64,000 nucleotides of DNA from Streptomyces sp. L2 (GTDB lineage: Bacteria; Actinomycetota; Actinomycetes; Streptomycetales; Streptomycetaceae). Where the stretch lies: positions 5,084,001 to 5,148,000 of the forward strand of contig NZ_QBDT01000001.1 in the NCBI RefSeq assembly GCF_004124325.1, in the 5' to 3' direction. Position numbers and translations under genes: made by a program. Of the stretch, positions 17,243 through 26,700 are shown in pieces (the stretch's first letter is position 1; the number at the start of each line of letters is the position of its first letter). The notes beneath the pieces are model-generated. The model worked only from the letters and a program-made list of their open reading frames with translations, was not told where the DNA came from and made no database searches.

Positions 17243-19278
17243 GCGGCACCACCCCTGACCCCGGCGCCCCCGCCGACGCCCTGCTCGCCCGGCTCGACGA
17301 ACTGCGCGCCCGCGCCGGCGCGCTCGTGGACCAGCGCTCCGCCGACGACCCGACGGCCGGTGACCCGCTGCGCGGCCTGTATCTGTCCGAGGACGCCGTA
17401 CGGCACCTGCTGCACCGCCCGCCCCACCAGGGGCCGCCGAACGAGCAGACGCCCACAGAGCAGCCGCCCACCGAGCAGACGCCCACCGCGGCCCGCGACG
17501 ACCGGCTCACCCGGCTCGCCCGGCGGCTCCGCCTGACCGAACTCGACGCCACCGTCCTGCTCATCGCCCTCGCCCCCGACCTGGACCGCGGCTTCGAGCC
17601 GCTGTACGGCTACCTCAACGACGACGTCAGCCGCCGCCGCGCCACCGTGGGCCTCGCCCTCGACCTGTGCGGGCTGCCGGCCCACCTGGCGGGCGCGCGA
17701 GCCCGCTTCCATCCGGCGGCGCCGCTGACCGCGCTCGGGCTGCTCACCGTGGAGGAGCCCGAACGCCCCTTCCTCTCCCGCGCCCTGCGGGTGCCCGACC
17801 GGCTCCTCGCCCACCTCCTCGGCGACGACACCCCGGACCCGGCCCTGGCGGGGCAGGTGAGCGACCTCCTGCCCGGGACGGAGGCGGCGGCCGGCGGCGA
17901 CTTCGTCCAGCGGCTCGCGGCGCGGCTCGCCACCGACCCGCCCACCGTCGTCTACCTGCACGAACGCCGCGAGGGCGACGGGCTGGCCGCCGTACGTGCC
18001 GCGCTCGGCGCCGCGGGCCTGGCCGCCCTGCACTTCACCGGCCCCGAGGACCACGTCCCCGGCCTGCTGCGCGAGGCCCGGCTGGGCGGGCGTGCGGTGG
18101 TGCTGTCCTCGCTGCCGGAGCGACCGGCGGAGCTGTTGCGGACGCTGACCGCCGTCCCGGACCTCCCCGTGGTCCTCGTCGCGCCCCGCCCCTACGACCC
18201 GCAGTGGTGCGAGAACGACCCGCTGGTCCTGGAGGCGCCCCGGCAGCACGCGGGCGCGGCGCGCGCCTGGGCGAGCGGACTGAGCCAAGACGGCGGTCCA
18301 GAAGAGGAGTTGGGCTTCGATCTGGCGGCCACCGTGGCGCCGTACCGGCTCGGCGGCGACCGGATCGCCCGGGCGGCGCGGGCCGCGCGGGGCCTCGCCG
18401 GGTTCGACGGCGCCCCGCTCACCGCCGCCCACCTGCGGCTGGCCGCCCGCCAGCAGGGGGCCTCGGGGCTCGAACGGCACGCCCGCCGGATCAGCCCCGA
18501 CGTCGACTGGGGCGACCTGGTCCTGCCCGACAAGCCCCTCACCCAGTTGCGGGAACTCGCCCTGCGCGCCCGCCACCGCGACCGTGTCCTCGGCGACTGG
18601 CGGCTGAGCGCGGGCGGCGGGCGCGGCCGGGGTGTGCTCGGCCTGTTCGCGGGCGAGTCCGGCACCGGAAAGACCCTGTCCGCGGAGGTCGTCGCCGCCG
18701 AACTCGGCCTGGACCTCTACGTCGTCCAGCTGTCGTCGGTGGTCGACAAATACGTCGGCGAGACCGAGAAGAACCTGGAACGGATCTTCACCGAGGCCGA
18801 CCGCACCGACGCCGTGCTGCTCTTCGACGAGGCCGACGCGGTGTTCGGCAAGCGGTCCGAGGTCAAGGACGCCCACGACCGCTACGCCAACATGGAGAGC
18901 GCCTACCTGCTCCAGCGCCTGGAGTCCTTCGACGGCATCGCGCTGCTCACCACGAACCTGCGCGCCAACATCGACGAGGCGTTCACGCGCCGGCTCGACC
19001 TCGTCGTCGACTTCCCCTTCCCCGACATGGAGCAGCGCAGCGCCCTGTGGCGGCACAGCCTCTCCCACGTGCCCGGCGGCGTCGAGGCGGGGCGCGACAT
19101 CGCCGGGCTCTCGCGGGAGTTCGAGCTGGCGGGCGGCACGATCCGATCCGCGGTGGTCACCGCGGCCTACCTGGCGGCCGGCCGGGGGGAGACGGTGACG
19201 ACGGCGGACCTCCTGGAGGGGGCCCGCCGCGAGTACCGCAAGGCCGGGCGGCTGGTGCCCGGCGAGGGCACCTGGTAG
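17239..19278 (+). CDS. AAA+ ATPase of the contractile injection system
   Basis: A 679-aa protein from a TTG start overlapping the previous stop. The N-terminal ~400 residues are a family-specific region with an ATPase-like fold. The C-terminal AAA+ module is complete: Walker A GESGTGKT near 472, pore-type VVDKYVGETEKNLERIF, Walker B VLLFDEADAVFGKR near 530 and sensor TTNLRANIDEAFTRR. Such ATPases (Afp15/Cis15 type) are core members of eCIS loci and are thought to help assembly rather than firing. Confidence 0.88.
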   Translation: MSGTTPDPGAPADALLARLDELRARAGALVDQRSADDPTAGDPLRGLYLSEDAVRHLLHRPPHQGPPNEQTPTEQPPTEQTPTAARDDRLTRLARRLRLTELDATVLLIALAPDLDRGFEPLYGYLNDDVSRRRATVGLALDLCGLPAHLAGARARFHPAAPLTALGLLTVEEPERPFLSRALRVPDRLLAHLLGDDTPDPALAGQVSDLLPGTEAAAGGDFVQRLAARLATDPPTVVYLHERREGDGLAAVRAALGAAGLAALHFTGPEDHVPGLLREARLGGRAVVLSSLPERPAELLRTLTAVPDLPVVLVAPRPYDPQWCENDPLVLEAPRQHAGAARAWASGLSQDGGPEEELGFDLAATVAPYRLGGDRIARAARAARGLAGFDGAPLTAAHLRLAARQQGASGLERHARRISPDVDWGDLVLPDKPLTQLRELALRARHRDRVLGDWRLSAGGGRGRGVLGLFAGESGTGKTLSAEVVAAELGLDLYVVQLSSVVDKYVGETEKNLERIFTEADRTDAVLLFDEADAVFGKRSEVKDAHDRYANMESAYLLQRLESFDGIALLTTNLRANIDEAFTRRLDLVVDFPFPDMEQRSALWRHSLSHVPGGVEAGRDIAGLSREFELAGGTIRSAVVTAAYLAAGRGETVTTADLLEGARREYRKAGRLVPGEGTW

Positions 19279-19287
19279 CCGGACCGG

Positions 19288-20700
19288 TCAGCCCTGTTCG
19301 GGGTGCACGATCTTCCACCCCTGGTCCTCGTAGTTGGTGCAGCCGTCGAGGACCAGGTCGGTGTCGTCGCCCCCGTTGGAATCGCCGTCCACACCGATGC
19401 AGAGCTGGTTGCTGGCGAAGTTGCGGATCCAGTACTCGCCGTTCTTCTGCTTGTCGGCCCAGTACAGCTGGTTGTCCTGCTTGGTGCCGTCGCAGTCGAA
19501 CTCGGTGATCTTGTATCCGACGGGCTGCGCCCCGTAGTAGCCCAGGTCCAGGCAGAGTCCGTCCTTGACGTTGCGGATCAGGAACAGGGGCGCGCCGCCG
19601 GGGCCGCCGTGCTTGAGCGTCACGTCGAGGTCGAAGAGCTGGTTGTCGTTGCCGGAGCCGTCGCAGACGTACTCCCGGACGGGACCGTTGACCGTGCCCT
19701 TCTCGTAGCCCGGGATATCCACGCACTTCTTGGTGGTCGCGTTGTAGAGCAGGACGTTGCTCGCGGGCACCACGGGGGCGGGCTTCTTGTGCTTCGGGGT
19801 GGACGGCGCCCCGCCGCCGCCCGGTCCGGCCCCGGTGCTGGGCTGCTGCTCCGGTTGCGTCTGCACGGGATCGGGGGCCGTGCTGTGGCTGGGCGGGGGC
19901 GACGGGGTCGGCTGGAGCGTCGCACCGGCCTCGGCGGCGTTGACCTCGGTGGCGGCGGTGGTCACGCCCGGCTTGTGGGTGAACCAGAACATCGCGAACG
20001 CGACGGCGAGGGCCGTCAGCAGTCCGAAGAAGGTCGCCAGCCACCGGGGCAGGAAGCCGGGCTGCAGATAGGTGCCCTCCGCCGCGAGGGGCTGGGACCC
20101 CGACCGGAGCACGGAGAGCTTGTACGGGTGGCGCTCCTTCGTCCCGAACCAGATGATCCGGCGCGGCTTGAGCGTGGCGTCGACGAACGCGGCCCGGCCG
20201 GGCTCGATCTGTACGTTGCTCGGGGAGACGTCGTACGACAACTGGTCACTGTTGTCCGCCCCGTTGACGGTGGCGGTGAGCCTGGTGTTGCCCAGGTTGT
20301 CGACGGCGAGCTTCGGGCGGCCCCGGAAGCGGCCCTTGACGGTGGGCGGCACCAGTTCGGCGCGCACCTCGGTGAACGGCGTGATGGTGAGGTTTCCCTC
20401 GGGGACGGTGGTCGCCTCGGGGTGCTCGGTGGGCGTGATCCGCACGGCGTACGGGTTGGGGCCGGCCGTCGCGTCCGGGGTGCGCGGGGGCGCGAAGGTC
20501 AGCTCGACGGTGCCCGTGGTGCCTGGATAGAGCCGCAGGGACGGTGGCTCGACCGTCGTCCAGGGGGCGACCGGGCCCACCGGTTCGAAGCGGTACTCGT
20601 CGACGACGTCACCGGTGTTGCGCAGCCGCAGCCGCACGCGGGTGGTGCTGCCCGGATCGACGGTGGCGGAGGCGGGTTCGAGGGATGTCCACAGGCTCAC
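19288..20700 (-). CDS. Membrane protein with N-terminal Ig-like domains and C-terminal ricin-type lectin domain
   Basis: A 470-aa protein from a GTG start, convergent with the ATPase gene and divergent from the sheath gene. Residues 1-215 look like two beta-sandwich domains (VDPGSTTRVRLRLRNTGDVV; PKLAVDNLGNTRLTATV). One TM segment lies near 225-248 (LATFFGLLTALAVAFAMFWF), then a Pro/Ser linker, then a beta-trefoil lectin-like domain from about 325 (CVDIPGYEKG; CLDLGYYG; CIGVDGDSNGGDD, QDNQLYW). No signal peptide, so the orientation is probably N-in, lectin-out. In S. coelicolor, genes annotated as hydrolytic proteins occupy this slot, as I recall. A cell-surface ligand for CIS docking or an effector is possible. 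Confidence 0.72.
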   Translation of the reverse strand: MSLWTSLEPASATVDPGSTTRVRLRLRNTGDVVDEYRFEPVGPVAPWTTVEPPSLRLYPGTTGTVELTFAPPRTPDATAGPNPYAVRITPTEHPEATTVPEGNLTITPFTEVRAELVPPTVKGRFRGRPKLAVDNLGNTRLTATVNGADNSDQLSYDVSPSNVQIEPGRAAFVDATLKPRRIIWFGTKERHPYKLSVLRSGSQPLAAEGTYLQPGFLPRWLATFFGLLTALAVAFAMFWFTHKPGVTTAATEVNAAEAGATLQPTPSPPPSHSTAPDPVQTQPEQQPSTGAGPGGGGAPSTPKHKKPAPVVPASNVLLYNATTKKCVDIPGYEKGTVNGPVREYVCDGSGNDNQLFDLDVTLKHGGPGGAPLFLIRNVKDGLCLDLGYYGAQPVGYKITEFDCDGTKQDNQLYWADKQKNGEYWIRNFASNQLCIGVDGDSNGGDDTDLVLDGCTNYEDQGWKIVHPEQG

Positions 20701-20953
20701 GCGTGCACGTTAGGCGGCGGGAGAGGGCCGGGACAGGAGCGCCGGGGCAGGCTTGCTGCGCGAAAGTGCACGGGCGGGGGCGCGCGCGGGCCTGCCCGTG
20801 CGGCCTCCGGGGCAGCGTCGTCCGAGATGCCCTCAGGGGCAGCGGCGGGGGCAACCGGCCTGCCCCGTACCTGGCCCCCGGGGCCGTTTCCCGGTCGCCC
20901 CGCGCGCGTGAGGCTGGGGTGGTTCCTGGCTCGTACCACGAGGAGAGCAGAGC
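20701..20953. promoter_or_regulatory. Divergent intergenic region carrying the CIS structural-operon promoter
   Basis: The 253 bp between the lectin protein gene and the sheath gene must hold the promoter of the long plus-strand operon. A clear ribosome site CACGAGGAGAGCAG precedes the sheath ATG. I do not see a confident -10/-35 pair. Confidence 0.5.
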
Positions 20954-22564
20954 ATGCCGTCCTACCTGTCACCCGGCGTCTACGTCGAGGAGGTGGCCAG
21001 CGGCTCGCGCCCGATCGAGGGAGTGGGGACGTCGGTGGCGGCCTTCGTGGGCCTTGCCCCGAGCGGTCCGCTGAACGAGCCGACCCTGGTGACCAACTGG
21101 ACCCAGTACGTCGCCCACTTCGGTGAGTTCACCGACGGGTACTACCTGGCGCACTCCGTCTACGGCTTCTTCAACAACGGCGGTACGGCCGCCTACGTGG
21201 TCCGCGTCGGCGGCTCCGCCGAGGGCGCCCCCCTGGACCGGGCGAACGCCGGCGGCACGTCCGCCCCGGCGGTCGGCGCCGCATCCCGGGCCGCGCTGTC
21301 CGCGGGCGAACCGGCACAGCTGGGCACCTTCTCGGTGTCCGCGACCGGCTCCGCCCCCAGCGGCGGCCGGCTGAGCGTGGAGGTCGCCGACGCGGACGGC
21401 GACGGGCCGGCCGAACGCTTCAAGCTGAACGTCAAGGACGGCGACCAGACCGTCGAGAGTTTCGACGTGACCGCCAAGAAGGGCGGCCGGAACTACGTCG
21501 TCACCCAGGTGAAGGAGCGGTCCAAGCTCATCACCGTCACCGAGGCCACGCCCGCCGCCCAGCTGGCCCGCCCCGGCAACCAGACGCTGGCCCTGGCCGC
21601 GCCGGCGCCCGCCCCCGCGCCGGTCCCCGCCGCCAAGGGCCAGGACGACGCGCACCCCGGTCCGGCCGAGTACCTCGGTGACTCGGCGGACCGTACCGGC
21701 TTCGGTGGTCTGGAGGCCGTCGACGAGGTCTCCATGGTCGCCGTCCCCGACCTGATGGCCGCCTACCAGCGCGGCGCGATCGACCTGGAGGCCGTCAAGG
21801 CCGTCCAGCTGGGCCTGATCGCGCACTGCGAGCTGATGGGCGACCGCGTCGCGGTGATCGACCCGCCACCGGGCCTGAACGCCCGCCAGATCCGGGTCTG
21901 GCGCCAGGAGACCGCCGGCTACGACTCCAAGTACGCGGCCCTGTACTACCCGTGGATCAAGTCCTTCGACCCGTCCACCGGCGCCGCCCGCATCATCCCG
22001 CCCAGCGGCCACATCGCCGGCATCTGGGCCCGCAGCGACTCCGAGCGCGGCGTGCACAAGGCGCCCGCCAACGAGGTCGTACGCGGCGCGGTCGACCTGG
22101 AGTACCAGGTCACCCGCGGCGAACAGGACCTGCTCAACCCGATCGGCGTCAACTGCATCCGCTCCTTCCCCGGCCGTGGCATCCGGGTGTGGGGGGCGCG
22201 CACCCTCTCCTCGGACCCGGCCTGGCGCTACCTGAACATCCGCCGGTACTTCAACTACCTGGAGGAGTCGATCCTGATCGGCACCCAGTGGGTGGTGTTC
22301 GAGCCGAACGACCACAACCTGTGGGCGCGGATCCGGCGCAACATCTCGGCGTTCCTGGTCAACGAGTGGCGCGAGGGCGCCCTGTTCGGCCAGCGCGCCG
22401 AGGACGCCTACTACGTCAAGTGCGACGAGGAGACCAACACCCCGGAGTCGGTGGACCTCGGCCGGGTCATCTGCGAGATCGGCATCGCGCCGGTCAAGCC
22501 CGCCGAGTTCGTGATCTTCCGGCTGGCCCAGTTCTCCAGCGGCAGCGGGGAGCTGGAGGAGTAG
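20954..22564 (+). CDS. cis2: Contractile sheath protein of the injection system
   Basis: A 536-aa protein. The start MPSYLSPGVYVEEVASGSRP, then GVGTSVAAFVG, is the hallmark of phage-type tail sheath proteins. The conserved C-terminal sheath core is present (RRYFNYLEESILIGTQWVVFEPN, then LWARIRRNISAFL and EIGIAPVKPAEFVIFRLAQF). It polymerises around the inner tube and contracts on firing. The insert around residues 85-235 is variable and Ala/Pro-rich. First gene of a gapless plus-strand run to 35.5 kb; the position matches SCO4253 of S. coelicolor by my recollection. Confidence 0.95.
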   Translation: MPSYLSPGVYVEEVASGSRPIEGVGTSVAAFVGLAPSGPLNEPTLVTNWTQYVAHFGEFTDGYYLAHSVYGFFNNGGTAAYVVRVGGSAEGAPLDRANAGGTSAPAVGAASRAALSAGEPAQLGTFSVSATGSAPSGGRLSVEVADADGDGPAERFKLNVKDGDQTVESFDVTAKKGGRNYVVTQVKERSKLITVTEATPAAQLARPGNQTLALAAPAPAPAPVPAAKGQDDAHPGPAEYLGDSADRTGFGGLEAVDEVSMVAVPDLMAAYQRGAIDLEAVKAVQLGLIAHCELMGDRVAVIDPPPGLNARQIRVWRQETAGYDSKYAALYYPWIKSFDPSTGAARIIPPSGHIAGIWARSDSERGVHKAPANEVVRGAVDLEYQVTRGEQDLLNPIGVNCIRSFPGRGIRVWGARTLSSDPAWRYLNIRRYFNYLEESILIGTQWVVFEPNDHNLWARIRRNISAFLVNEWREGALFGQRAEDAYYVKCDEETNTPESVDLGRVICEIGIAPVKPAEFVIFRLAQFSSGSGELEE

Positions 22565-22636
22565 CCCGCCCGGCCCCCGCCCCTCGCAGGTCACCACCAC
22601 CACGCCCTCGGACCGCTCCAGAAGGACAGCGAACAC

Positions 22637-23083
22637 ATGAGTCTCCAGCCGGGTGACAGCCTCACCTCACACAATTTCGCCCTGCAGATCGACGGGGTCA
22701 TGGTCGAGTACCTCGCCGAGGTCAGCGGCCTGTCCATCGAGCAGGACGTCATCACCTACCAGCAGAACGCCGGGACCACCGGCCTCAACACGGTCAAGAA
22801 CCTGCCCGGCGTGAAGAAGAACGGCACCTGCACGGTCGTACGCGGCATGACCCAGTCGGCCTCGTTCACCCAGTGGATCAACGAGTCGATCCAGGGGCAG
22901 ATGGGCACGGCCCGCAAGAACGCCACGATCATCTTCATGGACTTCGTCAACAGCCCCACCAAGCGCTACCACCTGCGCAACGCGTGGTGCAGCAAGATCG
23001 ACGCGAGTGCCGTGAAGGCGGGTGAGGCGTCCGCGCTCACCGAGACCGTGACCATCACCTTCGAAGAACTGGTCATCGAATAA
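22637..23083 (+). CDS. cis1: Inner tube (Hcp-like tail tube) protein
   Basis: A 148-aa protein directly downstream of the sheath gene, from ATG with AAGGACAG upstream. HNFALQIDGVMVEYLAEVSGL and the C-terminal NAWCSKIDASAVKAGEASALTE and EELVIE are typical of T4 gp19/Hcp-like tube proteins. It stacks as hexameric rings inside the sheath. TAATG overlap with the next gene. Confidence 0.93.
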   Translation: MSLQPGDSLTSHNFALQIDGVMVEYLAEVSGLSIEQDVITYQQNAGTTGLNTVKNLPGVKKNGTCTVVRGMTQSASFTQWINESIQGQMGTARKNATIIFMDFVNSPTKRYHLRNAWCSKIDASAVKAGEASALTETVTITFEELVIE

Positions 23084-23628
23084 TGCGGCGTTCGCCCGCC
23101 AGGGCCGGGGGCGCCGCCGTCACCTACCCCGGCGCGGACCCGGCCGCGCCGGACGCGGCGGCGGGGGCTGCCGGGGCGGAGACGGCGAGCGGTTCCGGGG
23201 CGGTCCAGGCCGTGGCACCGGCGCCGGCCCCGCAGCCACCGCCCCAGCAACAGCATGTGCTGCGCACGGAGTTCCCCTTCCAGCTGCCGCGCGGATACGT
23301 CGACGAGTCGGGCGCCGTCCACCGGGACGGCGTGATGCGTCTGGCGACCGCGCGGGACGAGCTGATCCCGCTGCGGGACGTCCGGGTGCAGGAGAACCCG
23401 GCCTTCCTGTCGGTGGTGCTGCTCGGCCGGGTCATCACCCGGCTCGGCACGCTGCCCCTGGTGCACGACGGGACGGTGGAGAACATGTTCGCCTCCGACC
23501 TGGCGTTCCTCCAGGACTTCTACCGCCAGATCAACGCGGAGGGCCACACCCGCGCCGCCGTGCAGTGCCCGCACTGCTCGGAGTCCTTCGAGGTGGAACT
23601 CGGCGGGAGCCGCCTGGGGGAATCGTGA
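23083..23628 (+). CDS. CIS-associated protein with C-terminal zinc-ribbon half
   Basis: A 181-aa protein overlapping the tube gene by one base (TAATG). The first ~60 residues are disordered Ala/Pro. The core (FPFQLPRGYVDESGAVHRDG; LIPLRDVRVQENPAFLSVVL; DGTVENMFASDLAFLQDFY) is the widespread tail-assembly-type domain found after tube genes in contractile systems, ending in CPHCSESFEVE, a CxxC pair. It probably acts as an assembly chaperone or a counterpart of the phage tail-assembly proteins. Its precise role is inferred from position. Confidence 0.65.
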   Translation: MRRSPARAGGAAVTYPGADPAAPDAAAGAAGAETASGSGAVQAVAPAPAPQPPPQQQHVLRTEFPFQLPRGYVDESGAVHRDGVMRLATARDELIPLRDVRVQENPAFLSVVLLGRVITRLGTLPLVHDGTVENMFASDLAFLQDFYRQINAEGHTRAAVQCPHCSESFEVELGGSRLGES

Positions 23629-23783
23629 CGTACGCGACCGACCGACTGCACGAGGAGATCGCGTACGTCGCCTACCACTTCCACTGGGGCCTGGACCAGA
23701 TCCTGGACCTGGAACACCACGACCGCCGCCGGTACGCGCAGGAGATCGCGTCCCTGGTGACGCGCGGCGAAGCGGGGGACTGA
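23625..23783 (+). CDS. Small conserved CIS protein, 52 aa (DUF6760-like)
   Basis: GTG at 23625 overlaps the preceding stop (GTGA) and yields MTYATDRLHEEIAYVAYHFH and then WGLDQILDLEHHDRRRYAQEI. This short helical protein, starting with a tyrosine/histidine pattern and WxxDxIxxLxHxxRRxY, is a recurring neighbour of tube and zinc-ribbon genes in contractile systems. It parallels the split tail-assembly chaperone pair of phages. Codon use and tight overlaps support it as real despite its size. Confidence 0.75.
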   Translation: MTYATDRLHEEIAYVAYHFHWGLDQILDLEHHDRRRYAQEIASLVTRGEAGD

Positions 23784-23786
23784 GCT

Positions 23787-26700
23787 GTGGGGTTGTTGGA
23801 TCGGTGGCGGGGTCGTTCCCCGGCGGGGGCGTCGGCAGCACCGGAGCCGGGTGCCGCCGCTACCGGGGACGGTACGGCTACGTCGTCCGAGGGCTCGGCG
23901 GCACCGACGCGTGCGGCGGCGGCCGGGTGGACCGGGCTGCCGCCCCTTCAGCGTGCCCTCGCCCCGCGCACGGGGTCCCGCGCGGAAGCGGGCGTCGCCG
24001 ACGCGCGCTTCGGCGGCTCCCTGCCCACCTGGCAGAACCCGTCCTTCATGAACACGCGGTCGCACGCGGTCCTCGACGGCACGACGAGCGCGATGCTCGC
24101 GAGCTCCCTCTCGACGCCGGGGGCTGCGCGGCCGGGGCTCGAAGGGGCCACCGAAGCACTGCCCTTGAGGGCGCCCGGGCAGGCTCCGGGTGCGGACGCC
24201 GGGCTCCCGCCGGCACAGCGCAGGCGCGCTGTGCCGTTGCGCCGCATTCCCGTGGCGGAACCGGCTCCGGCGGCTACGGCCGCCCCCTCGCCGGCTCCGC
24301 TGGTCCCGGTCGAGCCCGTCGAGCCGGCGGCGCGTCCCGTGAACGCCCCGCGTCCGGTGGGCGGTGTCCGCGCGACCCCGGTGCCCGCGTCCTCGGTTCC
24401 GGCGCGTCGACCGTCCCTGACGCAGGCGCGGCTGGCCCCTACGGCCGTACAGCGGCGCGCGTTGCCGACGGCGGCCCGGCGGGAGACCACGCCCGCACCG
24501 ACTCCGGGCGGTGACGGCCCGGACGGTGGTTCCGGCGGAGCCGGCTCCCCTGCGGGGGCCGGAGGTCCGGCCGCACCGGCGACACCGAGCAACCGTCCGA
24601 CGGGCCTCGGTCAACCGGTGCGACGAGGGGCGGCCCAGCCGCCCACGCCTTCGCCGCGCCCGCCCGCGTCCCCCCTCCCGCCGCCTCCGGTCCAGGCGCC
24701 TGCGACGCACACCCCGGGACGCGCGGAGGCGGCAAACGTGCCGGACGGCCTGCCGACCACCAGGCCTTCGGCCGCGGCGCCTTCGGCCGCGGCGCCTTCG
24801 GCCGCGGCGCCTTCGGCCGCGGCGCCTTCGGCCGCGGCGCCTTCGGCCGCGGCGCCTTCGGCCGCGGGCTCCTCGGCCCGGGGTTCTTCGGCTGTGGGTT
24901 CTTCGGCGGCGGGGGGTTCCGTCTTGGGGTCGCCGGTCGTGGGTTCTCCCGGTGTGGGTTCTTCGGCTGGGGGGTCTTTGGCTGCGGGTTCTTCGGCGGC
25001 GGCGGGTTCCGCCTTGGGGCCGCCGGTCGTGGGTTCCCCCGGTGTGGGTTCTTCGGCTGGGGGGTCTTTGGCTGCGGGTTCTTCGGCGGCGGCGGGTTCC
25101 GCCTTGGGGCCGCCGGTCGTGGGTTCCCCCGGTGTGGGTTCTTCGGCTGGGGGGTCTTTGGCTGCGGGTTCTTCGGCGGCGGCGGGTTCCGCCTTGGGGC
25201 CGCCGGTCGTGGGTTCCCCCGCCTCGGGTTCCCCCGCCTTGGGTTCCTCGGCTGCGGGTTCTTCGGCGGCGGGGACCCCCGCCATCAGCTCTTCCGCTGC
25301 GGGCACTTCACCCAGGGGCACTTCTGCCGTGGGCTCCTCTGCCGTGGGCTCCTCGGGCACGGGCTCCTCGCGGGCGGGCTCCTCGGGCACGGGCTCCTCG
25401 GGCGGCGCGGGTTCCTCGGGTACGGGTTCCTCCGGGCCCGGAGCCGCGGGCACGGGGCCCTCTGGTGCGCGGAGTTCGTCCGCTCGCGGCGGGTCCGCCG
25501 CTTCCGCCAGTGGTTCTTCCTCCGGTGCCTCTCAGGGAGCGCAGGCTCCGGTCCAGCGCTCGGCGGTAGCCGGCAGGACGGCATCCCATGCGGGCCGGGG
25601 CGGCCCCGGGGCGCCGGCGCCGTCCACTCCCGGCGGTGTCACCGCACCGTCGTCGGCGTCCTCGGCGCTGCCCGGTCGGGCCGAGGAAGCGAGCCGTACG
25701 CCGTTCACTCCCGTGCAGCCCGCCGAAGCCTCCGGCTCGGCCATCGCGAGCCCAGCCGGTCCCGTCGCTCCTCACGGGCCGCGAGTCCCGCAGACCCAGC
25801 CGGCCCCGCAGGCGCCGCAGACCCAGCCAGCCCCGCAGGCCCCGCAGACACCTCGGCACGCCGGGCAGCCGCCCGTCGTCGCTGTCCAGCGGTCCGCGCC
25901 GTCCGGTGCGCGCCCGAAGGCCGCCGAAGCGAGCGCGCCGGCCCCGGCCGCGCGGACCGCCGACGCCCCCGCCACCGCGGAGCCCCGGGGAGCCGCGGCC
26001 CCGCCCGCATCGACGCCCCCCGCTCCAGGGCCCCGCAGCGCACCCATTCCCGCGTCCCCGACGGGGGCTGAAGGCGCTTCCACGCCGCCGCCGGTTCAGG
26101 GCGCGGCTGTGCGTTCCGCAGGAACCCGTCCCTCGTCGGCGGGGGACGCCGGTGCGCCGCGTACGCCCATCGGCTCCGCGCGCGTGGCCACGCCCGCGTC
26201 CGCCGCCTCGGCGCAGCCGTCGACTCCCGCGTCGTCTTCTCCCTCGACCCCGTCCCCGGATCAGCGGCCGGCCCCCGGTTTCGCCTCGCCACCGGCCCCC
26301 ACGGGCACCCCGCGCCCGGCCGCGCCGCCCTCCGCCCTGCCCCAGGTCCAGCGCACCGCCAATGGCAACCCACCGCGGCTCGGCCTCGGCGCCCCGACTT
26401 CCGTACGCTCCGGCGCGGGCCCGGCGCCCGTGGCCGTAGCCCCGCCGGCCTCGCCGCCAACCGGCACGCCCGCGCCGCCTCCTCAGCCATCCCCGATCTC
26501 GGCTGCCCCTCCTCCCGTTCAGCGCAAGCAGGCAGCGCCGCCGGTCACCTCTACGCCCGCGCCGCCCCCTCAGCCCTCCTCGATGTCGGCCGCCCCTCCT
26601 CCCGTTCAGCGCCAGCAGGCCGCGGCCCCGGTCGCGGCCGCCCGGCGGACCTCTGCCATCGGCGCCCCCCTCTCCGCCGCGCCCGTGAACGCCACCCGCC

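Noticed and set aside
19303..21126. 607-residue plus-strand frame across the lectin gene and the sheath start
   Set aside because: Antisense or alternate-frame product with no motif; it overlaps the sheath start in the wrong frame.
24961..25230. Regularly repeated units reminiscent of a CRISPR array
   Set aside because: Units are contiguous (no spacers), 90 bp, in frame and coding; no cas genes nearby.
24611..25453. Long open frame on the minus strand opposite the disordered CIS gene (Glu/Pro repeats)
   Set aside because: It is the antisense shadow of the repeat region; repeats of 15 and 90 bp keep all frames open. No ribosome site, no conserved domain.
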